Assembly: GCF_014645555.1 (NCBI RefSeq)
Contig: NZ_BMLY01000003.1
Span: 1 to 64,000 of the forward strand
From: Silvimonas amylolytica
GTDB taxonomy: Bacteria; Pseudomonadota; Gammaproteobacteria; Burkholderiales; Chitinibacteraceae
Direction: 5' to 3'
DNA length: 64,000 bases
Shown here: in pieces, positions 9,325 through 17,572 of the stretch
How positions within the stretch are numbered: position 1 is the first letter of the stretch
Layout: the number at the start of each line of letters is the position of its first letter
Program-made: the position numbers and the translations under genes
The notes under the pieces: generated by a model
What the model was told of the DNA's origin: nothing
The model's input: only the letters and a program-made list of their open reading frames with translations
The model's database searches: none

Positions 9325-9735
9325 TCAGTCCGGCCGGATCGCAAGACGCCCGCTGCCGGCACCAGCCAGCGCCAGGTAGCCGCCGGTAATGGCAATGTTC
9401 TTCCAGAAATGAATGAACTGGTTGCCATGCTGGGCGGCATCGGCCACATCCCAGAAGTTATGGAAAAACAGCGCCGTGGCCACGGTATAGATGGCAAAGA
9501 CCCATGCCAGCAGACGTGTCTGCCAGCCCAACACCAGCAAGATGGCAAGCGGCAGTTCGACAACGATGGCAATCACGATGCCAACCTGCGGTAAAGGCAA
9601 GTTGTGCGAGGCGGCATATTGCACCGCGCCGTCAAAGGCCATGACTTTGGAAAAACCACTTAAAAGATAAAGCAGCGCGAGCAGGATGCGCGCGGCCAGC
9701 AGACTGACATCACGATTCGGCAAAGGGGCAGGCAT
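9325..9735 (-). CDS. DoxX family membrane protein
   Basis: This 136-residue polytopic protein has about four hydrophobic segments and the DoxX-like N-terminus [19 protein letters not shown]. DoxX relatives occur in quinol oxidases and in small membrane complexes dealing with oxidative or thiol stress, and most, like this one, have no defined role. The start has a good ribosome-binding site (GGGAG, complement near 9740-9750). It is divergent from orn and upstream, on the same strand, of the dehydrogenase operon. The 139-bp gap makes cotranscription possible but not certain. Confidence 0.85.
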   Translation of the reverse strand: MPAPLPNRDVSLLAARILLALLYLLSGFSKVMAFDGAVQYAASHNLPLPQVGIVIAIVVELPLAILLVLGWQTRLLAWVFAIYTVATALFFHNFWDVADAAQHGNQFIHFWKNIAITGGYLALAGAGSGRLAIRPD

Positions 9736-9852
9736 GTTGGGCTCCCGGTGAGGGCGGGCCTGGCCTGGGCAATATCGGGCTATCCCGCTATTTCTTTCTT
9801 GTTGAGCGCCATGCCAATGTCAAGGTGGCCGCGGCGCATGCGAGGGATGCGC

Positions 9853-9858
9853 TATAAT
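9853..9858 (+). promoter_or_regulatory. -10 box of orn promoter
   Basis: A perfect TATAAT lies 37 bases upstream of the orn ATG, followed by an AAGGAA ribosome-binding site (about 9883-9888). No convincing -35 at the standard distance. The site decides the inward start of orn, because the longer frame from 9748 would begin upstream of the promoter. Confidence 0.55.
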
Positions 9859-9894
9859 CGGCGCATTCTGAATCAGGCAAGCAAGGAACGCGCA

Positions 9895-10464
9895 ATGGCA
9901 CAAGACCAGAACAATCTGCTCTGGCTGGACATGGAAATGACCGGTCTGGACCCGGACAACGATCGCATCATCGAGCTTGCCATCGTCGTCACAGACAGCC
10001 ACCTCAATATCCTTGCCGAAAGCCCATCCTGGGCCGTACACCAGCCCGACAGCGTGCTGGATGCCATGGACGACTGGAACAAAGGCACGCATGGCCGCTC
10101 TGGCCTGATTGACCGCATCAAGGCATCGACCTTGAGCGTGGCCGATGTTGAACGCGAAGCACTGGCTTTTGTGCAGCAATACGTGCCGCAGCGTACCTCG
10201 CCCATGTGTGGCAACTCCATCTGCCAGGATCGCCGCTTTATGGCCCGTGGCATGCCGCAACTGGAAGAATGGTTTCACTACCGCAATCTGGATGTCTCCA
10301 CGCTCAAAGAACTGTGCAAACGCTGGCAGCCGGAAATCGCCCGCCAGTTCAAAAAACAAGGCAAGCACACAGCGCTGGCAGATATTCACGAGTCAATCGA
10401 AGAACTCAAGTTCTACCGTGAACACTTCCTGCGTGTACCTGCCGCACCGCTGATTGTGGATTGA
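9895..10464 (+). CDS. orn: Oligoribonuclease
   Basis: Orn is the DEDDh-family exoribonuclease that degrades 2-5-nt RNAs, including pGpG from cyclic-di-GMP breakdown. The 189-residue protein carries the acidic motif LDMEMTGLD at about 10-18 (Asp and Glu ligands). It also has ELAIVVTD and the C-terminal HTALADI block with the catalytic His and Asp. Length matches the family (about 180). The ATG at 9895 is preceded by AAGGAA, and the upstream extension is out of register with the family N-terminus. It is monocistronic, with its own -10 and a strong terminator at 10482-10508. Confidence 0.97.
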   Translation: MAQDQNNLLWLDMEMTGLDPDNDRIIELAIVVTDSHLNILAESPSWAVHQPDSVLDAMDDWNKGTHGRSGLIDRIKASTLSVADVEREALAFVQQYVPQRTSPMCGNSICQDRRFMARGMPQLEEWFHYRNLDVSTLKELCKRWQPEIARQFKKQGKHTALADIHESIEELKFYREHFLRVPAAPLIVD

Positions 10465-10481
10465 TGGTCTGACGCATGACT

Positions 10482-10508
10482 GGCCCGCTGTTGCGGGCCT
10501 GTGTTTTT
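10482..10508 (+). terminator. Rho-independent terminator after orn
   Basis: GGCCCGC and GCGGGCC pair perfectly around TGTT, followed by TGTGTTTTT, 18 bases after the orn stop. Confidence 0.85.
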
Positions 10509-10570
10509 GGCAGGGCGGTAACGCGGACTGACCATGGCTTTCGTCAGAAAACGGGGTTGTTCCGGCCCCA

Positions 10571-10600
10571 CTGGATTCCGGTTCAGGGCCGGAATGACGA
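10571..10600. repeat. REP-like palindromic element, with partial second copy at 10667-10680
   Basis: ATTCCGG (10575-10581) and CCGGAAT (10589-10595) form an inverted repeat in the context CTGGATTCCGG...CCGGAATGACGA. A fragment CTGGATTCCCGCGA recurs at 10667-10680. Elements of this GGATTCC...GGAATGACG type are dispersed in many betaproteobacterial genomes. Copy number in this genome cannot be judged from one window. Confidence 0.5.
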
Positions 10601-10732
10601 GTCAGCAGAGGGCGTGACAAGGCAGTGAAAAACAGCCAGCACTGCGGTCCTCATGCAGCAGCACAACTGGATTCCCGCGACCGCTTCATCCAGGCTACGA
10701 AGTAAACCGACTCACCTCCACATATTGAAAAT

Positions 10733-11236
10733 ATGCCGCAAGACGCCACTTACCCCACTTACGTGCTGGCCGAAGAACTCGGCCATTTGCTCATGGCTCA
10801 CGGTCAAACGGTCACCACTGCCGAATCATGTACGGGCGGGTTGATCGCTGGCGCGATTACCGACGTACCCGGTTCCAGTAGCTGGTTCGAGCGCGGTTTT
10901 GTCACCTACGCCAACAGCGCCAAGGTCGATATGCTGGCCGTGCCACCCTTGTTCCTGGAAACCGTGGGGGCCGTGAGCGAACCCGTTGTGGCGGCCATGG
11001 CGCAAGGCGCCGCCGATGCGGCGCGGGCGCAATGGGCTGTTGCCGTATCTGGTGTGGCTGGTCCGGGTGGTGGCTCGGCAGAAAAACCGGTCGGTACAGT
11101 CTGGTTTGCCTGGGCTACGCCCATGGGTATAGAAACAGAACGCAAGATTTTCAGCGGTGACCGTCACGCCGTGCGTGCAGCCACAGTGCAACACGCGCTG
11201 CGTAAACTCATCGCATTCATCAAGGATAATCAATGA
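10733..11236 (+). CDS. pncC: Nicotinamide-nucleotide amidohydrolase (CinA C-terminal domain)
   Basis: PncC deamidates nicotinamide mononucleotide to nicotinate mononucleotide, recycling NAD after DNA ligation. The 167-residue protein is a stand-alone CinA C-terminal domain. Family motifs are TTAESCTGGLIAGAIT near residue 27, YANSAK, and AVSGVAGPGGGS near 100-111. Length matches E. coli PncC (165). The stop overlaps the next start by 4 bases (ATGA at 11233-11236), so translation of the two genes is coupled. Confidence 0.93.
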   Translation: MPQDATYPTYVLAEELGHLLMAHGQTVTTAESCTGGLIAGAITDVPGSSSWFERGFVTYANSAKVDMLAVPPLFLETVGAVSEPVVAAMAQGAADAARAQWAVAVSGVAGPGGGSAEKPVGTVWFAWATPMGIETERKIFSGDRHAVRAATVQHALRKLIAFIKDNQ

Positions 11237-11808
11237 CCACGGTTGTGGTAGTCCGTAAAGGAAACCAGGTCGCCATTGCGGCGGATAGTCAATCCACCTT
11301 TGGCGAAACCCGTCTCGGTGCGGGGCTGGATGCACAATGGAACAAGATTTTTGAAGCACATGGCGGGTATTTTGCGATCTCCGGTAGCGCCGCGCATGAC
11401 CTTGTCTTGCAGGCCGTGCTCAAGAAGCCCAAAAAGCTGGACTTCAGCAGCCGTCCGGCCATTTTTGAGAGCTTTCGCAAACTGCACGTTAAACTGAAAG
11501 ACGATTTCTTCCTCAAAACCGAAGAGGAAGACAACGACCCCTATGAATCTAGCCAGATGACCGTGTTGCTGGCCAATCCGCATGGCATTTATGGCATTTT
11601 CAGCCTGCGTGAGGTCTACGAATACAGTCGGTTCTGGGCCATCGGCAGCGGCGCTGACTACGCGCTGGGTGCCATCCATGCACATTATGACAACCCGGAA
11701 ATGGATGCAGCGGAACTGGCGCGGATCGGCGTGGAAGCCGGTTGCGCGTTTGACGTGAATTCATCGCTGCCCATGACCAGCTATACCATTGACCTGGCAA
11801 AATCGTAA
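11233..11808 (+). CDS. HslV-like Ntn-hydrolase (candidate betaproteobacterial proteasome homologue)
   Basis: The protein of 191 residues starts MTTVVVVRKGNQVAIAADSQ, closely resembling the HslV start MTT-x-VxVRR. After Met removal Thr2 would be the N-terminal nucleophile. Asp18 matches the conserved Asp17 of proteasome beta-type subunits, and Lys38 is a plausible counterpart of Lys33. The C-terminal half has IGSGADYALGA, matching the HslV IGSGGxYA motif. So the fold and catalytic Thr are those of a self-compartmentalising threonine peptidase. It is clearly divergent from true HslV (about 175 residues), and no hslU ATPase gene is nearby. I recall a betaproteobacterial proteasome-homologue (BPH) family that fits. 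Assignment to it is inference. Coupled to pncC and 51 bases ahead of hslO. Confidence 0.75.
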   Translation: MTTVVVVRKGNQVAIAADSQSTFGETRLGAGLDAQWNKIFEAHGGYFAISGSAAHDLVLQAVLKKPKKLDFSSRPAIFESFRKLHVKLKDDFFLKTEEEDNDPYESSQMTVLLANPHGIYGIFSLREVYEYSRFWAIGSGADYALGAIHAHYDNPEMDAAELARIGVEAGCAFDVNSSLPMTSYTIDLAKS

Positions 11809-11859
11809 TTTGCCAGGTTGATCCCGGAATCAGCCAGCCAAGGCAATCAGGAATACATC

Positions 11860-12726
11860 ATGCAAGACATTCTGGAACGATTTGTATTTGAAGAAGCACC
11901 CGTGCGCGGTGAAGTCGTGCAACTGCACGATACCGTGCATGAAGTCATGAGCCGTCACAACTACCCGCCCGTGCTGCAAAAGCGCATTGGCGAACTGATG
12001 GCTGCGGCCGCGCTGTTGTCGGCCACGCTCAAGTTTGAAGGCACCATGATCATGCAACTGCACGGCTCCGGCCCGGTAAAGCTGATTGTGGTGGAATGCA
12101 CCAGCGATATGACGCTGCGTGCCACTGCACGTTGGGATGGCGATATTCCGGATGCAGAACTGGGTGATTTGCTGGGCAAAGGCCGTTTTATCATCACGCT
12201 GGACCCGGACGAAGGCGAAACCTATCAGGGCATCGTGGCCTATGAAGCGGGTCAGACGGTCGCGCAAATCATTGAACATTACATGCAGCATTCCGAACAA
12301 CTGGAAACCCGCATGTGGCTGACCAGCCAGAACGGTGGCGCAGCGGGTTTGCTGGTGCAAAAAATGCCGGCGGGAAAGGGCGACGCCGATGCCTGGGATC
12401 GCGTGCAGAAACTGGCTGAAACCATCACCGACGATGAACTGTTGGGGCTGGCCCCGCGTGATGTGTTGTACCGCCTGTTTCACCAGGAAATCGTCCGCGT
12501 ATTTGATCCGCAAACCCCGCGCTTTGCTTGCACCTGCTCACGTGAGCGCGTCGGCGGCATGCTCAAGATGGTGGGTCGCGAAGAAGTGGAAAGCGTGATT
12601 GAAGAGCGCAAGAAGGTCGACGTAACCTGCGAATTCTGTGGCAAGGAATATGAGTTTGACGCCGTCGATGTCGCGCAACTCTTCACGGGCGCAGCCCCGG
12701 TGCCTCCAGGTCCGCAAGTACATTGA
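11860..12726 (+). CDS. hslO: Redox-regulated chaperone Hsp33
   Basis: Hsp33 is a cytosolic holdase activated by oxidation plus heat. Zinc release from four cysteines unfolds its C-terminal switch and exposes the client-binding surface. The 288-residue protein has the expected switch, CTCSRE (CxC) followed by VTCEFCGKEYEFD (CxxC) near the C-terminus. The N-terminal domain begins at MQDILERFVFE. The start at 11860 is chosen because an AGGA ribosome-binding site precedes it. The frame upstream lacks family sequence. It follows the HslV-like gene closely, making a small proteostasis cluster. Confidence 0.96.
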   Translation: MQDILERFVFEEAPVRGEVVQLHDTVHEVMSRHNYPPVLQKRIGELMAAAALLSATLKFEGTMIMQLHGSGPVKLIVVECTSDMTLRATARWDGDIPDAELGDLLGKGRFIITLDPDEGETYQGIVAYEAGQTVAQIIEHYMQHSEQLETRMWLTSQNGGAAGLLVQKMPAGKGDADAWDRVQKLAETITDDELLGLAPRDVLYRLFHQEIVRVFDPQTPRFACTCSRERVGGMLKMVGREEVESVIEERKKVDVTCEFCGKEYEFDAVDVAQLFTGAAPVPPGPQVH

Positions 12727-12748
12727 TGACCCGTTGATCGGTCACCCG

Positions 12749-12776
12749 AAAAAAGGCGCCTGCAGGCGCCTTTTTT
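12749..12776. terminator. Terminator after hslO
   Basis: GGCGCCTGCAGGCGCC is a perfect palindrome (12755-12770) flanked by an A-run (12749-12754) and a T-run (12771-12776). It could work in both directions. The next 220 bp to 12996 hold only the AGGAG ribosome-binding site of the following gene. Confidence 0.85.
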
Positions 12777-12996
12777 GTTGCCCGCCGCGCCGTATATGCC
12801 ACAGCGGCGCTACAAGATTTCCCGCATCTTCTGCCAATTGCCGGCTGTTCAGCCACAATGACAACAGCTTATGCATTGGTGATATGGCCCGCTTCAAACC
12901 GGCAGTATCACGCAAGTTCATGAAATAAAGACGTTTTTGTGAGGCTGGTGCGGTTCCGGCCTTGGGCAAACCGGATTCTGATTTCAGGAGTAAAGC

Positions 12997-13965
12997 ATGC
13001 AGGCTCGCTGGTTTCTGGCAGGAATGGTGCTGGCTGCAACGGCCAGTCAGGCGTTCAGTGACGATGATGTCATCCGCCTTGGCAACCTCAAATTCGCCCA
13101 CTACGGCGCGATCTCTTATATGAAAGAACTGGCGCCCAAATGTGGCATCAAGATTGAAGAGCGCATGTTCGCCAAGGGGCTCGATATCATGCCGGCCATT
13201 GTGGCAGGGGATATCGATGTCGCGGCCAGTGCGGCCGATGCCGCCATTGCCGGGCGGGCCGGCGGTGCGCCGATCTACGCTGTGGCGGGTTTTGCCAAAG
13301 GTGGCGCGCGCATTGTGGTGGCAGCAGGTTCGCCCATCAAGAAGGTGGCCGACATGAAAGGGAAGAAGATCGGCGTGGCACGCGGTGGGGCGCAAGAACT
13401 CTTGTTGTTGGCCGAACTGGCCAAAGCGGGACTGACCTGGTCTGACCAACCCGGCAAAGACGTGCAGATTGTCTATCTGCCATTTGCTGATCTGAACCAG
13501 GCGCTGATGCAAAAGCAGATCGACGGTATGGCGCAATCCGAACCGCAAGCATCGCAAGCCATCAACAAGGGCTTTGGCACGGAACTGCTCAAGCCGTATG
13601 ACACGCCCATGGGGGAACCCATCCGTACCTTGGTGATGACGGAAAAGCTCTATAACAACAAGCCTTTGGCGGCCAAGTTCATGAAATGTTTTGTGCAGTC
13701 CACCCGCGCGTTTATGGATGATCCCAAACTGGCGCAGAACTATGTCGTCAGCAATATGTTCAAGGGCCAGATTACCGCCGACGACTACAAAGACGCCATC
13801 GAAAACTCGCCGTTTGCCTATGAACTGACGGTGGAGCATATCCAGACCACCACAGACTTCATGGTCAAGTACGGGGTAGGGCGCATGGCCAAACCGCCAG
13901 TCGCCAAAGACTGGGTGAAGCTTGATCTGCTGGATCAGGCCAAAAAGTCGCTCAATGTGAAGTGA
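12997..13965 (+). CDS. ABC transporter substrate-binding protein (NitT/TauT type)
   Basis: This periplasmic binding protein of 322 residues has a signal peptide (cleavage probably after AFS, about residue 21) and an NMT1/SsuA-like body. It matches the GDIDVAAS and KGKKIGVARGG segments typical of nitrate, sulfonate, taurine and pyrimidine-precursor binding proteins. A ribosome-binding site AGGAG precedes the ATG. It is the first gene of a three-gene importer, with permease and ATPase following within 6 bases or overlapping. No catabolic gene (such as a taurine dioxygenase or monooxygenase) is adjacent, so the ligand is not assignable. Confidence 0.88.
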   Translation: MQARWFLAGMVLAATASQAFSDDDVIRLGNLKFAHYGAISYMKELAPKCGIKIEERMFAKGLDIMPAIVAGDIDVAASAADAAIAGRAGGAPIYAVAGFAKGGARIVVAAGSPIKKVADMKGKKIGVARGGAQELLLLAELAKAGLTWSDQPGKDVQIVYLPFADLNQALMQKQIDGMAQSEPQASQAINKGFGTELLKPYDTPMGEPIRTLVMTEKLYNNKPLAAKFMKCFVQSTRAFMDDPKLAQNYVVSNMFKGQITADDYKDAIENSPFAYELTVEHIQTTTDFMVKYGVGRMAKPPVAKDWVKLDLLDQAKKSLNVK

Positions 13966-13971
13966 GGCAGT

Positions 13972-14802
13972 GTGGCTGAATCCCGTTATAAAGCCGCGCT
14001 GCGCGGCGTGTGGGTGCCACTGGTGCTGTTGATCTTGTGGCAGTTGGCGGCAACCCTCAAATGGATCAACCCGCAGGTCTTGCCATCGCCAGTTCAGGTG
14101 GTGGTGCGCTGGTGGGCCTATCTGACCCCGGCTGATCCCTACGATCCGGCCAGTGGCGGCAGGCTGGCCTGGTTGTTTTCGGGCGAGCTGATCCGTGACG
14201 CCATCGGTAGCCTGACCCGCGTGGTGTCCGGCTTTGTCATTGGCACTGTGCTGGCACTGCCGTTGGGGTTGGCGATGGGTGCGAGTACCCGCGTGAATGA
14301 CTGGTTCAACCCGCTTGTTCAACTCATCCGGCCTATCCCGCCCATCGCGTTTATCCCGCTGTCGATCTTGTGGTTTGGCCTTGGTAACCCCCCGGCCATC
14401 TTTCTGATTGCGTTAGGTGCGTTTTTTCCGGTGTTGATGAACACCATTGCCGGCGTACAGCATGTGGATGTCATTTACTTGCGTGCCGCGCGCAATCTGG
14501 GCGCAGACCGCTTTACGCTATTTACGCGGGTGATCATGCCGGCTGCCACGCCGTATATCTTGTCCGGCGCGCGCATCGGCATGGGTACGGCGTTTATTGT
14601 GGTGATCGTGGCGGAGATGATCGCCGTGAACAACGGCCTGGGTTTTAGAATCCTGGAAGCACGCGAGTACTTCTGGTCCGACAAGATTATCGCCGGCATG
14701 CTCAGCATTGGCCTGATTGGCCTTGCGATCGATCTGATCATGGCCCGTATTAACAACCATCTGCTGCGTTGGCACCGTGGCCTGGAGCGTGACCGTGGCT
14801 GA
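13972..14802 (+). CDS. ABC transporter permease (NitT/TauT type)
   Basis: This integral membrane subunit of 276 residues has about six hydrophobic helices. The family EAA-loop region is LRAARNLGADRFTLFTRVIMPAA-like (around 165-190), which contacts the ATPase. Translation starts at GTG, 6 bases after the binding-protein stop. Its 3' end overlaps the ATPase start by 8 bases, so expression is coupled. Role: the transmembrane channel of the importer for an unidentified small anion or organic compound. Confidence 0.9.
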   Translation: MAESRYKAALRGVWVPLVLLILWQLAATLKWINPQVLPSPVQVVVRWWAYLTPADPYDPASGGRLAWLFSGELIRDAIGSLTRVVSGFVIGTVLALPLGLAMGASTRVNDWFNPLVQLIRPIPPIAFIPLSILWFGLGNPPAIFLIALGAFFPVLMNTIAGVQHVDVIYLRAARNLGADRFTLFTRVIMPAATPYILSGARIGMGTAFIVVIVAEMIAVNNGLGFRILEAREYFWSDKIIAGMLSIGLIGLAIDLIMARINNHLLRWHRGLERDRG

Positions 14803-15592
14803 ACCGCAAATCCGCATTGCGCACGCCAGCAAAGTGTTCACCTCTGCCGGCGGTGATATTGAAGCCCTGCGCGACATCAGTATTGATATTCCGGCTGGGC
14901 AGTTTGTCTGCCTGCTAGGGCCCTCGGGCTGCGGTAAATCCACGTTATTGAACGCCGTGGCGGGGTTTTCTCTGGTTACCAGCGGGCAGATACTGGTCGA
15001 AGGCAAACCAGTGACCGATACCGGCCCGGATCGCGGCATGGTCTTCCAGGAATACGCGCTGTTTCCGTGGATGACTGTCGCGCAGAACATCGGCTTCGGC
15101 CTGCAAATCCGCAAAACACCCGTCGCGACCATCAAACAAACGGTAGATCGGCTACTGGAAACGCTGCGCCTCACTGAATTCAAAGATCGCTTTCCCAAGG
15201 ATTTATCTGGTGGCATGCGTCAGCGTGTGGCCATTGCGCGGATTCTGGCGCTCGATTCCCCCATCATGCTGATGGATGAACCCTTTGGCGCGCTGGATGC
15301 ACTTACCCGCCGCAGCCTGCAAGATGAACTCTTGAAGATTCAGGCGTCCCTGAGAAAAACAGTGCTGTTTGTCACGCACAGCATCGAAGAATCGATCTAC
15401 CTGGCCGACCGGATCATCGCGCTCTCATACCGGCCAGGCACGGTGAAGCTGGATATCGCAGTGGATTTACCGCGCCCGCGCGATGCCAGTTCGGCTGAGT
15501 TCAACGCGCTGAAACGGCAACTGGCAGAAGTGGTGATGCATGAACAGGAACGGCACCAGGAGGCGGAGGTGCGTGGGTTGACGGTGGATTAA
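14795..15592 (+). CDS. ABC transporter ATP-binding protein (NitT/TauT type)
   Basis: This cytoplasmic ATPase of 265 residues drives the importer. It has Walker A GPSGCGKST, the signature LSGGMRQR, Walker B IMLMDEPFGALDA and the switch His in FVTHSIEE. I choose the GTG at 14795 because GGAG sits 8 bases upstream and the family N-terminus starts there. An in-frame GTG at 14777 is possible. Its stop TAA shares bases with the stop of the convergent DUF924 gene, so the two genes are tail-to-tail with no room for a separate terminator. Confidence 0.93.
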   Translation: MAEPQIRIAHASKVFTSAGGDIEALRDISIDIPAGQFVCLLGPSGCGKSTLLNAVAGFSLVTSGQILVEGKPVTDTGPDRGMVFQEYALFPWMTVAQNIGFGLQIRKTPVATIKQTVDRLLETLRLTEFKDRFPKDLSGGMRQRVAIARILALDSPIMLMDEPFGALDALTRRSLQDELLKIQASLRKTVLFVTHSIEESIYLADRIIALSYRPGTVKLDIAVDLPRPRDASSAEFNALKRQLAEVVMHEQERHQEAEVRGLTVD

Positions 15593-16233
15593 AACCCGCT
15601 CCCTGGCTGCGCCAGGTGAGCCTCTTCCTCCGCCGTATTCTCCCGGCCCAAGACCGCATTGCGATGCGGAAACCGCCCAAACGCCTCAATCACAGCATGA
15701 TGCTTCACCGCAAACTCGTAATAGCTTTGCATCTCCGGATCGTCTTTGAACTGCGCCATCAGAAAAACACAGCGGTGCTGATGTACCAGGTCTTCTGAGT
15801 GCTCCAGCGGCAGATAGAAAAACACCCGCTGTACCGGCGCAACCTGCTTGTCCCAGCCGTTCTGGATGGCCACCTCAGCCCAATGCCGGGCATGTTCATC
15901 TTGCGCAAAGGCCTGGGCGGAGTCCCGGTACAGGTTGCGGCTGAACTGATCCAGCAGGATCACCAGCGCCAGCGCGCCTTGCGGGTCTTTGGCCCAGCCA
16001 TCAAGCTTGCCTTTGGCGGCATCATGCAATGCACTTTCAAAGTGGCGGCGGATGACGTGATCAAACGCGTCGTCTTTCTCAAACCACACTTTGCGTGGCT
16101 GGTTGAAGTCCGGGTCATCCGGGCAGCCAAACCAGAAGGCCAGCACGGTATCGGGCGTGACTTTGTGTGGCCGGCGGCCGGATTTAACCTTGCCTTCCGG
16201 GCTGGCGCGGTGAATGAGTGGCGTGTCAGACAT
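15589..16233 (-). CDS. DUF924 family protein
   Basis: A protein of 214 residues of the DUF924 family, recognised by AFWFG near the start, the LVILLDQFSRNLYRDSAQAFAQD block (around 85-105), and FFYLPLEHSED. It ends with the HHAVIEAFGRFPHRNAVLGR motif that relatives share. The fold is known as an all-helical TPR-like bundle, and the function is unknown. The start is taken at the ATG ending at 16233 (MSDTP). The upstream extension to 16383 has no family similarity and would run over the trpS leader side of the divergent region. It overlaps the ABC ATPase stop by 4 bases. Confidence 0.88.
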   Translation of the reverse strand: MSDTPLIHRASPEGKVKSGRRPHKVTPDTVLAFWFGCPDDPDFNQPRKVWFEKDDAFDHVIRRHFESALHDAAKGKLDGWAKDPQGALALVILLDQFSRNLYRDSAQAFAQDEHARHWAEVAIQNGWDKQVAPVQRVFFYLPLEHSEDLVHQHRCVFLMAQFKDDPEMQSYYEFAVKHHAVIEAFGRFPHRNAVLGRENTAEEEAHLAQPGSGF

Positions 16234-16354
16234 GGCAGCGTCGTTACAACGGGAATGTTTCAGGATAACGCGTTGGCATGAAGTGCGCCAAACCACGCCA
16301 CAGGCGGCCCGCCAGGCTTGACCGCGGGCGCGTTGCCAGTGCAGACTGCCCGCC

Positions 16355-16405
16355 ATGAATTTTTTAACGAAACCCGCTTTCACGCATTGGTGGCGCTTCT
16401 CATAA
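16355..16405 (+). CDS. Candidate trpS leader peptide with tandem Trp codons
   Basis: A 16-codon reading frame, MNFLTKPAFTHWWRFS followed by TAA, has consecutive TGG codons at 16388-16393. It lies 119 bases before trpS and directly upstream of a terminator-type hairpin. Two Trp codons in a row in so short an ORF, in front of a Trp gene, match the logic of trpL. No obvious ribosome-binding site precedes the ATG. A weak -35-like TTGACC at 16318 with a poor -10 near 16342 would put the transcript start about at the ATG, so leaderless translation is conceivable. The evidence is the sequence layout only. Confidence 0.65.
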   Translation: MNFLTKPAFTHWWRFS

Positions 16406-16469
16406 GAGCAGTGCGTGGTTTCGTCTGTAAAACCCGGATTCTGCTCACGTCGGCAAACCGGGTTTTTTT
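16368..16469 (+). promoter_or_regulatory. Transcription attenuator of trpS (mutually exclusive hairpins)
   Basis: Three competing helices can be drawn. 1:2 pairs CGAAAC (16368-16373) and CACGCA (16381-16386) with TGCGTG (16412-16417) and GTTTCG (16418-16423). 2:3 pairs GGTTT (16417-16421) with AAACC (16430-16434). 3:4 is a terminator, AAAACCCGG (16429-16437) with CCGGGTTTT (16458-16466), running into a seven-T tract (16463-16469). The Trp codons sit just after the inner left arm of 1:2. A ribosome stalled there for lack of charged tRNA-Trp would free arm 2 to form 2:3 and let trpS be read. With ample charged tRNA-Trp the terminator forms. Confidence 0.7.
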
Positions 16470-16523
16470 ATGCGCGGCGTGCCGGCAGGGCACTCGGCAA
16501 ACGATTTGAGGCTAGAGAACGTC

Positions 16524-17546
16524 ATGTCTACCAACACCGTCACTTCCAGCGACATCATCCTGACCGGCGACCGCACTACCGGCCCGTTGCACCTTGGCCA
16601 CTTTGTCGGCTCCTTGCGTAACCGCGTCGTACTGCAGGATGTCTGCAAGCAATACCTGCTGCTGGCCGATACCCAGGCGCTGACCGACAACATGGGTAAC
16701 TACACCAAGGTGAGTGAGAACGTGCTGCAAGTGGCACTGGATTACCTGGCGGTGGGGATTGATCCGGCCAAAAGCACCATTTTTATCCAGAGCCTGGTGC
16801 CAGAGTTGCCTGAACTCTTTTCGTACTATCTGAACCTCGTGACCGTCTCGCGGCTGGAACGCAACCCGACGATCAAGGACGAAATCAAGCTGCGCGGCTT
16901 TGAACGTGACATCCCGGCGGGTTTCATGACTTACCCGGTGGCTCAGGCTGCGGACATCAGCGCGTTCAAGGCGACGGTCGTGCCAGTCGGCGCTGACCAG
17001 ATCCCGATGATCGAGCAAACCAATGAGGTGGTGCGCAAGTTCAACGCCAGCGTGAACCAGGAAATTCTGGTCGAATGCCGTGCGCTGGTGCCGGAAAACG
17101 GCGCACGCCTGCCGGGTATTGATGGCAAGGCCAAGATGTCCAAGTCTTTGGGCAACTCGCTGACCCTGGGTGCGTCGGCTGACGATATCACCAAGGCCGT
17201 GAAGATGATGTACACCGACCCGAACCACCTGCGTGTGGCTGATCCGGGCCAGGTGGAAGGCAATGTGGTGTTTACGTATCTGGACGTGTTCGATACGGAT
17301 GTCGAGAAAGTGGCAGAACTCAAGGCGCACTACCAGCGTGGCGGCTTGGGTGACAGCGTGATCAAGCGTTATCTGGAAGAAAAACTGCAAGCCCTGCTGG
17401 CTCCGATCCGCGCGCGCCGTGAAGAACTGGCGGCGAATCCGGATCATGTGATGGCCATTCTGAAGGCGGGCACCGAGAAGGCCCGTGAGCAGACGGGCAA
17501 GACGCTGGATGAAGTGAAGCGTGCCATGGGGATTGTTTACTTCTGA
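16524..17546 (+). CDS. trpS: Tryptophanyl-tRNA synthetase
   Basis: This class I synthetase charges tRNA-Trp. The 340-residue protein carries the HIGH-equivalent PLHLGH (about 21-26) and KMSKS at 204-208, with the family QAADI block between. I start at ATG 16524 (MSTNT). The frame can be extended to 16470, but that extension begins right at the attenuator T-run and lacks family sequence. Upstream lies a candidate tryptophan leader peptide and terminator (16355-16469), suggesting expression rises when Trp-tRNA is scarce. A strong terminator follows. Confidence 0.97.
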   Translation: MSTNTVTSSDIILTGDRTTGPLHLGHFVGSLRNRVVLQDVCKQYLLLADTQALTDNMGNYTKVSENVLQVALDYLAVGIDPAKSTIFIQSLVPELPELFSYYLNLVTVSRLERNPTIKDEIKLRGFERDIPAGFMTYPVAQAADISAFKATVVPVGADQIPMIEQTNEVVRKFNASVNQEILVECRALVPENGARLPGIDGKAKMSKSLGNSLTLGASADDITKAVKMMYTDPNHLRVADPGQVEGNVVFTYLDVFDTDVEKVAELKAHYQRGGLGDSVIKRYLEEKLQALLAPIRARREELAANPDHVMAILKAGTEKAREQTGKTLDEVKRAMGIVYF

Positions 17547-17572
17547 TTGTGGCTCGTTGCGGCGAAGTGGTT

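Noticed and set aside
9225-9572. 115-codon minus-strand frame overlapping doxX
   Set aside because: Overlaps the well-supported DoxX gene in another frame; Trp/Arg-rich shadow.
12742-14322. 526-codon minus-strand frame
   Set aside because: Runs antisense to the ABC binding protein and permease, both of which have clear families. Composition His/Gln/Arg-rich as in shadow frames.
16470-16523. Longer trpS N-terminus
   Set aside because: The extension begins at the attenuator T-run, lacks family sequence and ignores the ATG at 16524.
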